From Pseudomonadota bacterium (GTDB lineage: Bacteria; Pseudomonadota; Gammaproteobacteria; Acidiferrobacterales; Acidiferrobacteraceae): a stretch of DNA of 40,868 nt. The stretch lies in the NCBI GenBank assembly GCA_021795715.1, contig JAJYPD010000016.1:1-40868 (forward strand), given 5' to 3'. Below, piece by piece: positions 1-7,098 of the stretch (within the stretch, counting starts at the first letter, position 1; each line of letters opens with the position of its first letter). The position numbers were made by a program, and so were the translations under genes. Below the pieces are notes generated by a model. The model was not told the origin of the DNA. It saw only the letters and a list, made by a program, of their open reading frames with translations, and did not search any database.

Positions 1-1
1 C

Positions 2-109
2 ACGGAGGAGCGTGCCCGCCGCGGCATCACGGGGGCCATGATTCGTCTGTCCGTCGGTCTTGAGGACGCCGATGATCTCCTCGCCGATCTTGAGCAGGCC
101 TTGGGATGA
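2..109 (+). CDS. C-terminus of a Cys/Met-metabolism PLP-dependent enzyme (partial)
   Basis: The window opens inside a reading frame that encodes about 35 residues and stops with TGA at 107-109. The peptide contains [20 protein letters not shown] and ends LADLEQALG. This is the conserved C-terminal signature of the trans-sulfuration family (O-succinylhomoserine sulfhydrylase, cystathionine gamma-synthase, methionine gamma-lyase). The Arg in the RLSVG segment normally binds the substrate carboxylate in this family. Which member it is cannot be decided from the tail; a sulfhydrylase of the MetZ/MetY kind is the likeliest guess. The rest of the gene lies to the left of the window. It is the last intact housekeeping sequence before the insertion-sequence debris. 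Confidence 0.75.
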   Translation, partial: TEERARRGITGAMIRLSVGLEDADDLLADLEQALG

Positions 110-223
110 GCAAAGAATACAGATCTGGGATCCTGTCCGAGTAATATCATTTCCTGATTCTTGGAAATAACAGGATAGTATGTGTCAAAATGCACTCCAG
201 ATCGGTATTATTTTGGTCGAAGA

Positions 224-630
224 ATGGCGAAGACATTCCGGGACTGGAACCTTAATCAGGCGATTCTTTTGCCGCCTTCGGTGCGGGACTTCGTGCCGGA
301 AGGGCATTTGGCCCGCTTCATCCGGGACTTGGTCTCCCAGGGGCCCGATCTGTCCGTGATTCTGAATGTCTACACCAAAGAAAAGGGCTATCCGCCAATC
401 ACCCGGTGATGATGACGGCGTTGCTGTTCTATGGCTACTGCCAGGGAATCTATTCCTCCCGAAGAATCGCCAAGGCCTGCGGCGAGCGCGCGGATTTCAT
501 GGCGGTCACCGCCTTGAATCAGCCGGACTTTCGCACCGTGAGCGATTTCCGCAAACGCCATCTCGAAGCGCTGGAAAGTTTGTTCGTGCAGGTCTTGAGG
601 CTTTGCCAGAAAGCGGCACCCGGTCCCGGA
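224..630 (+). pseudogene. IS1182-type transposase N-terminal fragment, frameshifted and truncated
   Basis: An ATG at 224 opens a frame beginning MAKTFRDWN that runs through LLPPSVRDFVPEGHLARF and goes out of frame near position 397. The protein resumes one frame over as HPVMMTALLFYGYCQGIYSS, followed by [20 protein letters not shown]. Both halves match the DUF772-type N-terminal domain of IS1182-like transposases, where the text is continuous, so about one base has been lost around 394-399. Similarity ends just after LRLCQKA (about 617). The DDE catalytic core is absent and the sequence downstream is unrelated. The element therefore cannot encode a working transposase. It lies between the PLP-enzyme tail and an IS1380-type remnant. 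Confidence 0.75.
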
Positions 631-752
631 TGCACGGGATGCCTAAGGGGCGCATTCCTCCATTGGCTTTGGGAATCCATACGCGCAGCAGGGGCCGGGG
701 GGCGATAGGTCTTCGCCTTAAGCTCCTGTTGCAATCCTTTAACCGAGATTTC

Positions 753-808
753 CCATTAGCCCCAGATTCCTAATGGAAGCCATTAGGGTAAGTGGTTGAG
801 TTCATTAG
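753..808. repeat. Cluster of CATTAG motifs including a perfect inverted repeat
   Basis: Four copies of the hexamer CATTAG or its complement lie within 56 bp (753-759, 769-776, 780-787, 803-808). The middle two form a perfect 8-bp inverted repeat, CCTAATGG-AAG-CCATTAGG, at 769-787. The cluster lies just upstream of the IS1380-like reading frame, so it may be the left terminal region of that element or a transposase binding site. This is an inference from position only. Confidence 0.35.
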
Positions 809-864
809 TGTTCAGGGGTAGATTTGAGCGGCAAGCCGATGCACTTTTTCTGTACGGAGGTGTT

Positions 865-1152
865 ATGGGGTTTGAGCTTCGCTTTACCGATAAGGAAATC
901 ACGGCATGGGGCGGTATGGGCCTCATGAAACGGATGCTCGATCACCTCCATTTTGATGAGGCCTTACAAAGAAGCAGTCTCCCCCAACCCGGCAGCAATA
1001 GGGGCTATCGTCCCGAACAACTCATTACCCAATTCATGCTGTCTGTCTGGTGTGGCGCCAATCGTTTTGAGCATGGCGAAGTCACCCGTCTGTTACGGCT
1101 CTCGCTTTCCTCGGCTTACCGCAGCTGTATGTCCCGTGAACGCCTGGGGTGA
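865..1152 (+). pseudogene. IS1380-type transposase N-terminal fragment
   Basis: The ATG at 865 has a good Shine-Dalgarno (GGAGG at 856-860) and starts MGFELRFTDKEITAWGG, continuing with LPQPGSNRGYRPEQLITQF and SVWCGANRFEHGEVTR. This is the conserved N-terminal region of IS1380-family DDE transposases (group 1). After about residue 75 the similarity ends abruptly. The remaining 20 residues (starting LLRLSLSSAYR) do not look like the family, and the frame stops at 1152. An intact protein is about 430-470 residues, so roughly five sixths, including the catalytic triad, is missing. The break near position 1090 marks a deletion or a later insertion junction. Confidence 0.75.
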
Positions 1153-1172
1153 TGGGAAGACATAGCCATGGA

Positions 1173-1669
1173 TCATCGTGGGACGTCGGCCGAGGGATCC
1201 GGTGGGGTATTGGACGGATCGAGGGTGTTCAGTTTGTTGACGTAGTGCGCGCGGATTTCCGGATCGTAGTCGCCGGGGTGCTCGTCGACGATATGGAGGG
1301 CCAGGCGATAGTGCTCGGCCGCTTTGCACTGATCGCCCCGCGCCTCGTACACCATCGCCAGCCGCTCGTGGCCGTCGATGACCTCCGGATAGTCCTCCAG
1401 CAGTCGGTGCGCAGCGTGCTCAGCTTCGTCTAGCTTGCCGGCACGGATCAGATCGATCACGGAGTTGGAGGCGCGGTCCAGCTCGGATTCGGCCCATACC
1501 GCGGTGTCTTCCAGAGCGTGTGTTCGGTGGGGGGTGTGGACCGGGGCGTCCGGCGCCCCTGGACCGGCGATGGCACCCGGGTCCGGGTCTGGGCCTGCTC
1601 CCGGCAGCAGTGCTTGTACTTCTTTCCGCTGCCGCAGGGGCAGGGATCGTTACGGCCAATCTTGGTCAT
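1173..1669 (-). pseudogene. SEC-C motif / TPR-like protein with an internal frameshift
   Basis: Reading leftward from the ATG at 1669, the first frame gives [20 protein letters not shown] followed by CC. This is a canonical SEC-C zinc-binding motif ([13 protein letters not shown]), as found at the end of SecA and in many small proteins. The continuation of the protein lies in a different frame. That second frame is open across the overlap, carries [20 protein letters not shown], then a tetratricopeptide-like block (LIRAGKLDEAEHAAHRLLED and HERLAMVYEARGDQCKAAEH), and stops at 1173. A single indel around 1575-1605 would restore a protein of about 160 residues. This may be a real pseudogene, a sequencing error in a GC run, or less likely two genes. 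The neighbouring transposon debris makes decay plausible. Confidence 0.65.
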
Positions 1670-1949
1670 GGGCTTGGTGCCGGCGTGGAGAGTGGATAGG
1701 CTGCGGCCTGGTCTCGACGACCCACCAGGTGCCGCTCATGCACCGGATTGTAGCCAGCTAGAGGTCGCCGGGGTTCCCCCGGAGAATTATCCTCTTTTAC
1801 CCACCTCAAGATAATTCCGGATAATCGCTGATGACAAAACCGGTGAGGCCGGCATACGGATAATTAACCGGGTGCGAAGCGAACGGACATACGGGGCACC
1901 ATCGCGATTAGCTGACGAGCTCCACCATGTCGGTTTATGGTAAGTATGT
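1670..1949. other. Intergenic region upstream of hipBA with spaced GGATAAT motifs
   Basis: I see no credible protein gene here. An AT-richer stretch at 1785-1866 contains TTATCC (1787-1792), GGATAAT (1819-1825) and GGATAATT (1858-1865). The two direct copies are about 39 bp apart, and the first copy is inverted relative to them. The E. coli HipB operator is TATCC-N8-GGATA, so the half-sites look similar. However, the spacing here is much wider and the sites lie more than 110 bp upstream of the hip promoter. They may equally be ends of a lost mobile element. Confidence 0.3.
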
Positions 1950-1979
1950 TTTCGTTTGAGCGGCTTTTATGGTTATAAT
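1950..1979 (+). promoter_or_regulatory. Candidate hipBA promoter with a perfect -10 box
   Basis: TATAAT at 1974-1979 matches the sigma-70 -10 consensus exactly. A weak -35 (TTTTCG, 1950-1955) is 18 bp upstream. Transcription would start near 1986, immediately before the ATG at 1987, so the first gene would be translated from a leaderless or nearly leaderless message. The ATGs at 1969 and 1978 would lie inside the promoter. Confidence 0.45.
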
Positions 1980-1986
1980 GCGCCTT

Positions 1987-2286
1987 ATGATTTACTTTAC
2001 GGACAGCGAACGCGAGACAATGGCCGCCTTGGGCGCGCGCCTGCGTGCATCCCGCATCGCCAGCGAGGACGACCAGCGCGCCATGGCGGCACGGATCGGT
2101 GTATCGACCCCAACATATCGCCGCATGGAGCAAGGCGATCCAGCAACCCCTTTGGGCTACTGGATCCGTGCCCTGCGGCTCCTGGACAGCCCGGACAAGG
2201 TCACGGACTGGTTCCCGGAAACCCTTCAGGCCCGCTACGAGCGGGAACAGATGCCCCGTCAGCGGATGCGGCGGCGTCGCTTATGA
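1987..2286 (+). CDS. hipB: HipB-like antitoxin, XRE-family HTH
   Basis: A 99-residue protein begins MIYFTDSERETMAALGARLR. Its helix-turn-helix of the Cro/C1 type reads QRAMAARIGVSTPTYRRMEQ at about residues 32-51, followed by GYWIRALRLLDS, the usual layout of small HipB antitoxins. It should bind the operon promoter and neutralise the HipA kinase. Its TGA overlaps the ATG of hipA by 4 bp (ATGA at 2283-2286), implying translational coupling and fixed stoichiometry. Upstream ATGs at 1969 and 1978 are possible starts, but a perfect -10 box sits over them, so 1987 is preferred. The C-terminus is strongly basic (RQRMRRRRL). Confidence 0.8.
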   Translation: MIYFTDSERETMAALGARLRASRIASEDDQRAMAARIGVSTPTYRRMEQGDPATPLGYWIRALRLLDSPDKVTDWFPETLQARYEREQMPRQRMRRRRL

Positions 2287-3539
2287 ACCGCCTCGACGTG
2301 GCAATCGTATGGCCGGACGGCACGCGCAGCCCTGTAGGGTCTGTCTACTGGACGGACCCCGACGCGCAGCGTGGAGGGGCCATCCAGAGCGAGTTCCATT
2401 ACGCGCCGGCCTATCTGGCGGATCCAAGAGCTTTTGCCCTCGATCCCGTGGCGTTGCCCCTGCGTCCGGGAGCGCACACGGTCCGGCGTCCCGCCGAAGG
2501 GGTGCCGGCGATCCTCGAGGACTCGGCCCCAGACGACTGGGGGCGCCGCCTGATCGCCCGGCATCACCACCTGCCTGGACGGCTGTGCCGCGTACCGGTG
2601 TTTCTGCGACTGGTCGGCGGCAGTGTCTTGGGCGCCTTGCGTTATTCTGATGCGGGCTCCCCCCTGATCGAGACGGAAACGGCCGCGGCGACCACGATTC
2701 CGGGCCTCCTGCTCGAGGCAGACCAGTTCGTGCGCGGCGGCGACGGAAACCTGATGCAACTGTTCCGGGCCGGGGCGTCTGCGGGCGGTGCCCGGCCCAA
2801 GGTCCTTGTGCGAGACGCGGGAGGGCGCGAACGAATTGCCAAGTTTCCCCGCTACGATGATGCGGTATCGGTCGTCCGCCTGGAAGCGGCCGCGCTCCAT
2901 GTTGCGCGCGCCGCCGGGCTTCCCGTCCCCGATTTCACGGTACACGAGACCGTCAACGGGCCGGTCCTGCTGCTGGATCGGTTCGATGTCACACCGCCCG
3001 GCGGGCGCCGGCACATGGCGACCATGAAGACGCTTCTCGCGGCGGACGGCTATTACCATGCCAGCTATGCGGACATGGCGGATGTCGTGCGGCGTCTCAG
3101 CGCCGACATTTCCACCGACCTGACATCGCTCTATCGGCGCATGGTGCTGAATGCGGCGCTCGGCAATACCGACGATCACCTGAAGAACTTCGCGATGCTG
3201 CACGATGAACGCGGCTGGACACTTTCTCCCGTATACGACCTTATTCCCGATGTCCAGGATCGGCGCGAACACGTCCTGGCTTTCGGGAACGGGAGCTCGG
3301 CGCCACCTACGCGCGCGGCATTGTTACAGATCGCCCCGGCGTTCGGACTGAGCGGAGCGGCCGCAAATGATGCCCTGGCGGCCGTTGGCAAGGCCATTAT
3401 GCAGTGGCCGACAGCCTGTGAGCGCTTTGGCGTGCTACCAACAGAGACAGAGGGATTTGCGCGCGATATCGCTGCGCGCGTCGCACACTGCGGCCTGATA
3501 CCACGAGCGGGCAGGCCCGATGCGCAACCAAAACCATGA
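2283..3539 (+). CDS. hipA: HipA-family serine/threonine kinase toxin
   Basis: This is a 418-residue protein, close to the usual HipA length (about 410-440). The N-terminal HipA domain carries SAPDDWGRRLI at about residues 80-90. The kinase part carries the P-loop-like AGASAGGARPKVLV at about 160-175, the catalytic loop GNTDDHLKNFAML at about 295-307, and the metal-binding LSPVYDL at about 313-319. HipA kinases phosphorylate translation factors (glutamyl-tRNA synthetase in E. coli HipA) and cause growth arrest or persistence. All the key motifs are present, so the toxin looks intact. Start choice is fixed by the 4-bp overlap with hipB; the open frame continues upstream inside hipB but is unlikely to be used. 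It sits among IS remnants, as mobile toxin-antitoxin pairs often do. Confidence 0.88.
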   Translation: MNRLDVAIVWPDGTRSPVGSVYWTDPDAQRGGAIQSEFHYAPAYLADPRAFALDPVALPLRPGAHTVRRPAEGVPAILEDSAPDDWGRRLIARHHHLPGRLCRVPVFLRLVGGSVLGALRYSDAGSPLIETETAAATTIPGLLLEADQFVRGGDGNLMQLFRAGASAGGARPKVLVRDAGGRERIAKFPRYDDAVSVVRLEAAALHVARAAGLPVPDFTVHETVNGPVLLLDRFDVTPPGGRRHMATMKTLLAADGYYHASYADMADVVRRLSADISTDLTSLYRRMVLNAALGNTDDHLKNFAMLHDERGWTLSPVYDLIPDVQDRREHVLAFGNGSSAPPTRAALLQIAPAFGLSGAAANDALAAVGKAIMQWPTACERFGVLPTETEGFARDIAARVAHCGLIPRAGRPDAQPKP

Positions 3540-3554
3540 GAGGTCGGAGGCGCA

Positions 3555-3713
3555 TGATTAACTACGCGCAAACACTGATCCAAGACTCGCTGATCGCTTA
3601 CGATCTATGAGGAAGGCTCGCGCCAATACCGTGAGGTTAAACGATTACTTCGGCGCATGGAGATGCTCTCGCGCCGCGCCCTGGAGCGCCAGGCGCGCCT
3701 CGGGCAGGGCTAG
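3555..3713 (+). pseudogene. Small frameshifted ORF, unknown function
   Basis: An ATG at 3555 gives MINYAQTLIQDSLIAYDL and then a stop. The overlapping +1 frame (open from 3594) gives IYEEGSRQYREVKRLLRRME and ends ALERQARLGQG, TAG at 3711-3713. Joined by one indel around 3609-3614, these would make a single protein of about 53 residues. Its second half is a charged, Arg/Glu/Leu-rich helix likely to form a coiled coil. I do not recognise the family. It lies between hipA and the replaced 5' end of the ISL3 transposase, and it overlaps the non-homologous first codons of that transposase frame. Confidence 0.35.
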
Positions 3714-4950
3714 GAGGGGCGCGGTCAGATGGGATCAGACGAAATTACGCCAAAATCATGTCTTCGATGTGCGGAAAGTAGGTAACACCATCGAGGTCGA
3801 GGTGATTCCTCGCCGGGGCTCGAAGCCCTATTGCTCGGGCTGTGGGAAGCGCCGCCCCGGTTATGACAAGCTCCCGGAGCGAAGCTTTCCGTTTATCCCC
3901 TTCTGGGGCTTTGCGGTGTTCTTCCGCTATGCCCGCAGGCGGGTCGATTGCCCCGCGTGCGGGGTCACGGCCGAGATTCTGCCCTGGGCCGAAGGTAAAC
4001 ACCATCTCACGACTGCTTACATGCAATTCCTCGCGACCTGGGCGCGAAAGCTCTCATGGTTGGAGGTCTCCCGATCGTTTCACACCTCGTGGGATCAGGT
4101 GTACCGTTCGGTCGAGTGGATCGTGCTCTGGGGACTGGAACACCGAGTCTTGGGCCCTATCAAGGCCTTCGGAGTCGATGAGATCGCCTACAGCCGGGGC
4201 CACAAATATTTGACCTTGGTCTATCAGATCGAGGCCGGCATGGTGCGTCTTTTGTGGGTCGGTAAGGAACGCACCGTGAAGATCTTCGAGGGCTTCTTCA
4301 CCATGCTGGGGCAAGAGACCTGCGCGGGCATTGAGTTCGTCTGCTCGGACATGTGGCGCCCCTATATCCGGGTGATTCGGGAACGCTGTTCGCAGGCGGT
4401 CCACATCCTCGATCGTTTCCACATTGTCGCCAAGATGAATGAGGCCTTGGATGATGTGCGCGCCGAGGAGGCCCGGGCGCTTACGCGTAACGGTCGTGAG
4501 CCGGTTCTAAAGAAAACCCGCTGGTGTCTCCTGAAGCGCTCCGAGAATCTGACCACCCCCCAGAAGGGGCGACTCAAAGAGTTGCTGCGTTACAATCTGA
4601 AAAGCGTCCGCGCCTATCTGCTGAAGGAAGACTTCCAGCAGCTGTGGACCTACCAATCGGCCATCTGGGCCGGCAAGTTCCTGGACGCCTGGTGCACCGC
4701 CACCCTGCGCTCCCGGATCGAGCCGATGAAGGAGATCGCCCGCATGTGCCGGCGTCACCGGGAGTTGATCCTCAACTGGTTTAAGGCCAAAGGCCGCATC
4801 TCGAATGGCATTGTCGAGGGCCTGAACAACAAGGCCAAACTGACCATCAGAAAATCCTACGGATTCCGATCCCCGGAGATCCCGGACATGGCTTTATATC
4901 ATGCGCTTGGCAAGCTTCCTGAGCCAAAGCTCACCCATGAATTTTACTGA
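3607..4950 (+). CDS. ISL3-family transposase with a replaced N-terminus
   Basis: The frame encodes up to 447 residues. From about residue 50 (NHVFDVRKVGNTIEVEVIPR) onward it follows ISL3-family transposases closely. There is a zinc-ribbon-like CSGCGKRRPGYD and CPACG, then GVDEIAYSRGHKYLTLVYQI, VCSDMW and HILDRFHIVAKMN. The C-terminus has GKFLDAWC, GIVEGLNNKAKLT and ALYHALGKLPEPKLTH. These hold the acidic residues of the DDE-type core. The first 45 or so residues (MRKARANTVRLNDYF and on) do not resemble the family, and about 15 native N-terminal residues appear to be missing. The 5' end of the element was therefore probably deleted, leaving the core fused to foreign upstream sequence. Activity is doubtful. 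Confidence 0.75.
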   Translation: MRKARANTVRLNDYFGAWRCSRAAPWSARRASGRARRGAVRWDQTKLRQNHVFDVRKVGNTIEVEVIPRRGSKPYCSGCGKRRPGYDKLPERSFPFIPFWGFAVFFRYARRRVDCPACGVTAEILPWAEGKHHLTTAYMQFLATWARKLSWLEVSRSFHTSWDQVYRSVEWIVLWGLEHRVLGPIKAFGVDEIAYSRGHKYLTLVYQIEAGMVRLLWVGKERTVKIFEGFFTMLGQETCAGIEFVCSDMWRPYIRVIRERCSQAVHILDRFHIVAKMNEALDDVRAEEARALTRNGREPVLKKTRWCLLKRSENLTTPQKGRLKELLRYNLKSVRAYLLKEDFQQLWTYQSAIWAGKFLDAWCTATLRSRIEPMKEIARMCRRHRELILNWFKAKGRISNGIVEGLNNKAKLTIRKSYGFRSPEIPDMALYHALGKLPEPKLTHEFY

Positions 4951-4956
4951 GGAGCC
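3733..4956 (+). mobile_element. ISL3-family insertion sequence, left end missing
   Basis: Recognisable ISL3 sequence begins near 3733 and extends past the transposase stop to about 4956. There the outward-reading end GGCTCCTCAGTAAAATTCAT, on the complement, looks like a terminal inverted repeat. I searched 3540-3760 for its partner on the left and found none, and no flanking target-site duplication is visible. The element is therefore probably a 5'-truncated copy. Confidence 0.5.
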
Positions 4957-5537
4957 CCTTTATTTTGTGCGGCCATTTCGGCAATTCCTGTGGGCCTTCT
5001 TGGAGGCGCGCGGGGGGCTTTGGCGCGATGGCGGGATCCAAATGACGGGAAACGGCCGGTCTTTCCCCGGCCACCAGCGCCCGCATGCGGTCTTTTCCAG
5101 TTGGTTTGCGGATTCTCGTCTATACTTTCCGTGTAGGTTCGAACGCCGCGATTTTTTTGAGGTTGTCGTCGACTGCTCCAAAAGACTCCCGATTCGTACC
5201 GCTCATAACAAGAATCAAAGACAAGAACTTTGCTGACACGGACGCCAGCGCAGGAGGCGATGGCTATGCTGGTCTGGTGGCTGGGGAGCCGGGCTTGTGT
5301 CGTACACGGGGTGCAGTCGGAAAAGACGGTGGCGGACGCGCGGAGGGCTTGGCGCGCAGGGTGTCGGCTGCAGGATGCCGGCTGGCGGTGGATCGTTTTG
5401 GTCCTCGTGGAACGATTCCAGTGCGCGGGCCGGCCGGGTTCTTTTTGCGCGCAATTCCTTCCGGTTTTCAGGAGCCGTCAGGGGGATAGGTGCGGGCGCC
5501 AATCGCACGGGTCGTCCGGCTGCGGGGGAAGCCCCGC
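4957..5537. other. 581-bp region with no confident gene
   Basis: No frame here resembles a known protein. Visible structures are a GC hairpin (GGCCGG-loop-CCGGCC, 5054-5072) without a T-tract, and a TATACT (5121-5126) that could be a -10 box with only a poor -35. There is also an AGGAGG at 5260-5265 just before ATG codons at about 5268 and 5274. The frame from those ATGs (starting MLVWWLGSRACVV) runs to 5541 and overlaps the next gene; its composition is not protein-like, so I do not call it. Confidence 0.4.
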
Positions 5538-6956
5538 ATGAGCGCGTTTGGTGCGGAGTATCTGAATCTCACGCTCGGTGATCTGAATCTTTTGCGCGCC
5601 AGTCCGTCGGATACCGAGATCCGGGCAAGCTACATCGTGATGGCCGTACTGTTCGTGGGCTGCCTCATCGCGCTGCCGTTTGCCACGGAACAGTGGCCGG
5701 CGTCGCATGTCTTGGATGCCGGCGCGGGCGTCGCCTGTTTTGCCGAAACGACGACCGGTCTTTTGCTGCTCATCCAGGCCCGGCTGCTGCGCCGCTACTC
5801 AGGGTTCGCGCTCGGTTTGGGTTACCTGCTCGGCGGCTTGATCGTGCTGGTGACCATTCTGGTACCGGAGAATGTCAGCACCAACCTGTGGCTCTTCCGC
5901 CTCTGGCATGGAGTTTTCGTCACAGGGGTCTTGGCTTACGCGGTCTTGCATGTCAATCATGATGTGCGCGCGCGCCGCATGGGTCTTGTGCGTATGGGCC
6001 CGGCGGTGGGCGGGGCCTTGCTGTTCACCGGTCTGCTGGTTCTGTATTTGTTTCTGCGGCCCTTTTCGCTGCCTGTCATCATCCACGGCCGCGATTACAC
6101 CACCGCACCCAATCTGTTTATCAACGGCATTCAGTTTACGATCATAGCGCTTGCATGGTGGATGCTCCTTACGACACCCCGCAAGACCGTATTGTCGGTG
6201 TGGATGACAGTCGTGGCCTTCGCGGTGGCCATCGACATCATTTTGTTCGTGCTGGGTGGAAAGCTGCAAAGTGCGGGCCTTTATGTTTCAAAGCTCAACA
6301 ATCTGGTGGCGGCAACCCTGATTTTTGGTGTCATCTTTCACCGCTACATCCGCATACAGGCAACGCTGTACCGGCACAGGATCGGCCTCTTGCGGGCCAA
6401 CCGCCGGCTGATGCGTATGGCCCTGAAGGACGGCCTCACCGGGTTGCCGAATCGGATGGCCCTCGACCAATGTCTCGATGAGGCGTTGGCGCGCGCGGCA
6501 CGCACGATGACGCAGGTGGCCGTTTGCGTCATCGATCTGGATGATTTCAAGAAGATCAACGATCAATACGGGCACGAGGCCGGGGATGGCTTGTTGCGCG
6601 CCTTCGGCAAGCGTGTTGCCGGGATATTGCGCAAGGGCGAGAAATTCGCCCGTCTGGGCGGTGACGAGTTTGTCCTGGTACTGGAAAGCCTGCAGGGGAC
6701 AGGCGATCTGGCGGCGGTCATGATGCGCATGACACATATCCTCTCCGAGCCGTTCGTTCTGCCGCAGATGCCGCTTTTTTGTCTCCATGTGAGTGTCGGT
6801 GTGGCCCTGTATCCGGACTGCGCCAGCGCAAGCGATCTGATGCGGGCTGCGGACCAGGCACTGTATCGCGCCAAGGCCGACAAGGCGCGAAGGACGCAAA
6901 ACTGGGTCGTGTGCGGTTCCGGGGATCTGGCCGCTGGCATGCGGCCTGGGGGGTGA
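5538..6956 (+). CDS. Membrane diguanylate cyclase (MASE4-like sensor + GGDEF)
   Basis: This is a 472-residue protein. About eight hydrophobic helices occupy residues 30-290 (for example SYIVMAVLFVGCLIALPF, LLGGLIVLVTILVP, VWMTVVAFAVAIDIILFVLG), a layout like MASE4 membrane sensors. A GGDEF domain follows, with LTGLPNRMALDQ, VCVIDLDDFKKINDQYGHEA and the intact signature RLGGDEFVLV at about residue 374. It should make c-di-GMP from two GTP. The inhibitory-site position five residues before GGDEF reads RKGE instead of RxxD, so product inhibition may be weak. The start at 5538 (MSAFGAEYLN) is preferred over a GTG at 5490 because the leading 16 residues look non-coding. A paralogue with the same architecture lies at 28107. 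Confidence 0.85.
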   Translation: MSAFGAEYLNLTLGDLNLLRASPSDTEIRASYIVMAVLFVGCLIALPFATEQWPASHVLDAGAGVACFAETTTGLLLLIQARLLRRYSGFALGLGYLLGGLIVLVTILVPENVSTNLWLFRLWHGVFVTGVLAYAVLHVNHDVRARRMGLVRMGPAVGGALLFTGLLVLYLFLRPFSLPVIIHGRDYTTAPNLFINGIQFTIIALAWWMLLTTPRKTVLSVWMTVVAFAVAIDIILFVLGGKLQSAGLYVSKLNNLVAATLIFGVIFHRYIRIQATLYRHRIGLLRANRRLMRMALKDGLTGLPNRMALDQCLDEALARAARTMTQVAVCVIDLDDFKKINDQYGHEAGDGLLRAFGKRVAGILRKGEKFARLGGDEFVLVLESLQGTGDLAAVMMRMTHILSEPFVLPQMPLFCLHVSVGVALYPDCASASDLMRAADQALYRAKADKARRTQNWVVCGSGDLAAGMRPGG

Positions 6957-7098
6957 CCTTCGGCGCAGGCCTTGCGTCGGCGCGGATACCGGCTGGAAAT
7001 CTCCTGCCCCGGCCCCCATATCGCAGTGTGGCGCTTGGGACTTGGCGCCGGACTGTGCCGTGCAAAACGGGGCTAGGCGGTCTCTTAAGGAGAGTGCG

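Noticed and set aside
1956-2282. Extension of the hipA frame upstream to 1956
   Set aside because: It lies entirely over hipB in another frame. The ATGA overlap and the HipA family start both favour 2283.
5268-5541. A small plus-strand frame after an AGGAGG, beginning MAMLVWWLGSRACVV
   Set aside because: It overlaps the diguanylate cyclase start, resembles nothing known and becomes Cys/Gly/Arg-rich. One ATG is also too close to the AGGAGG.
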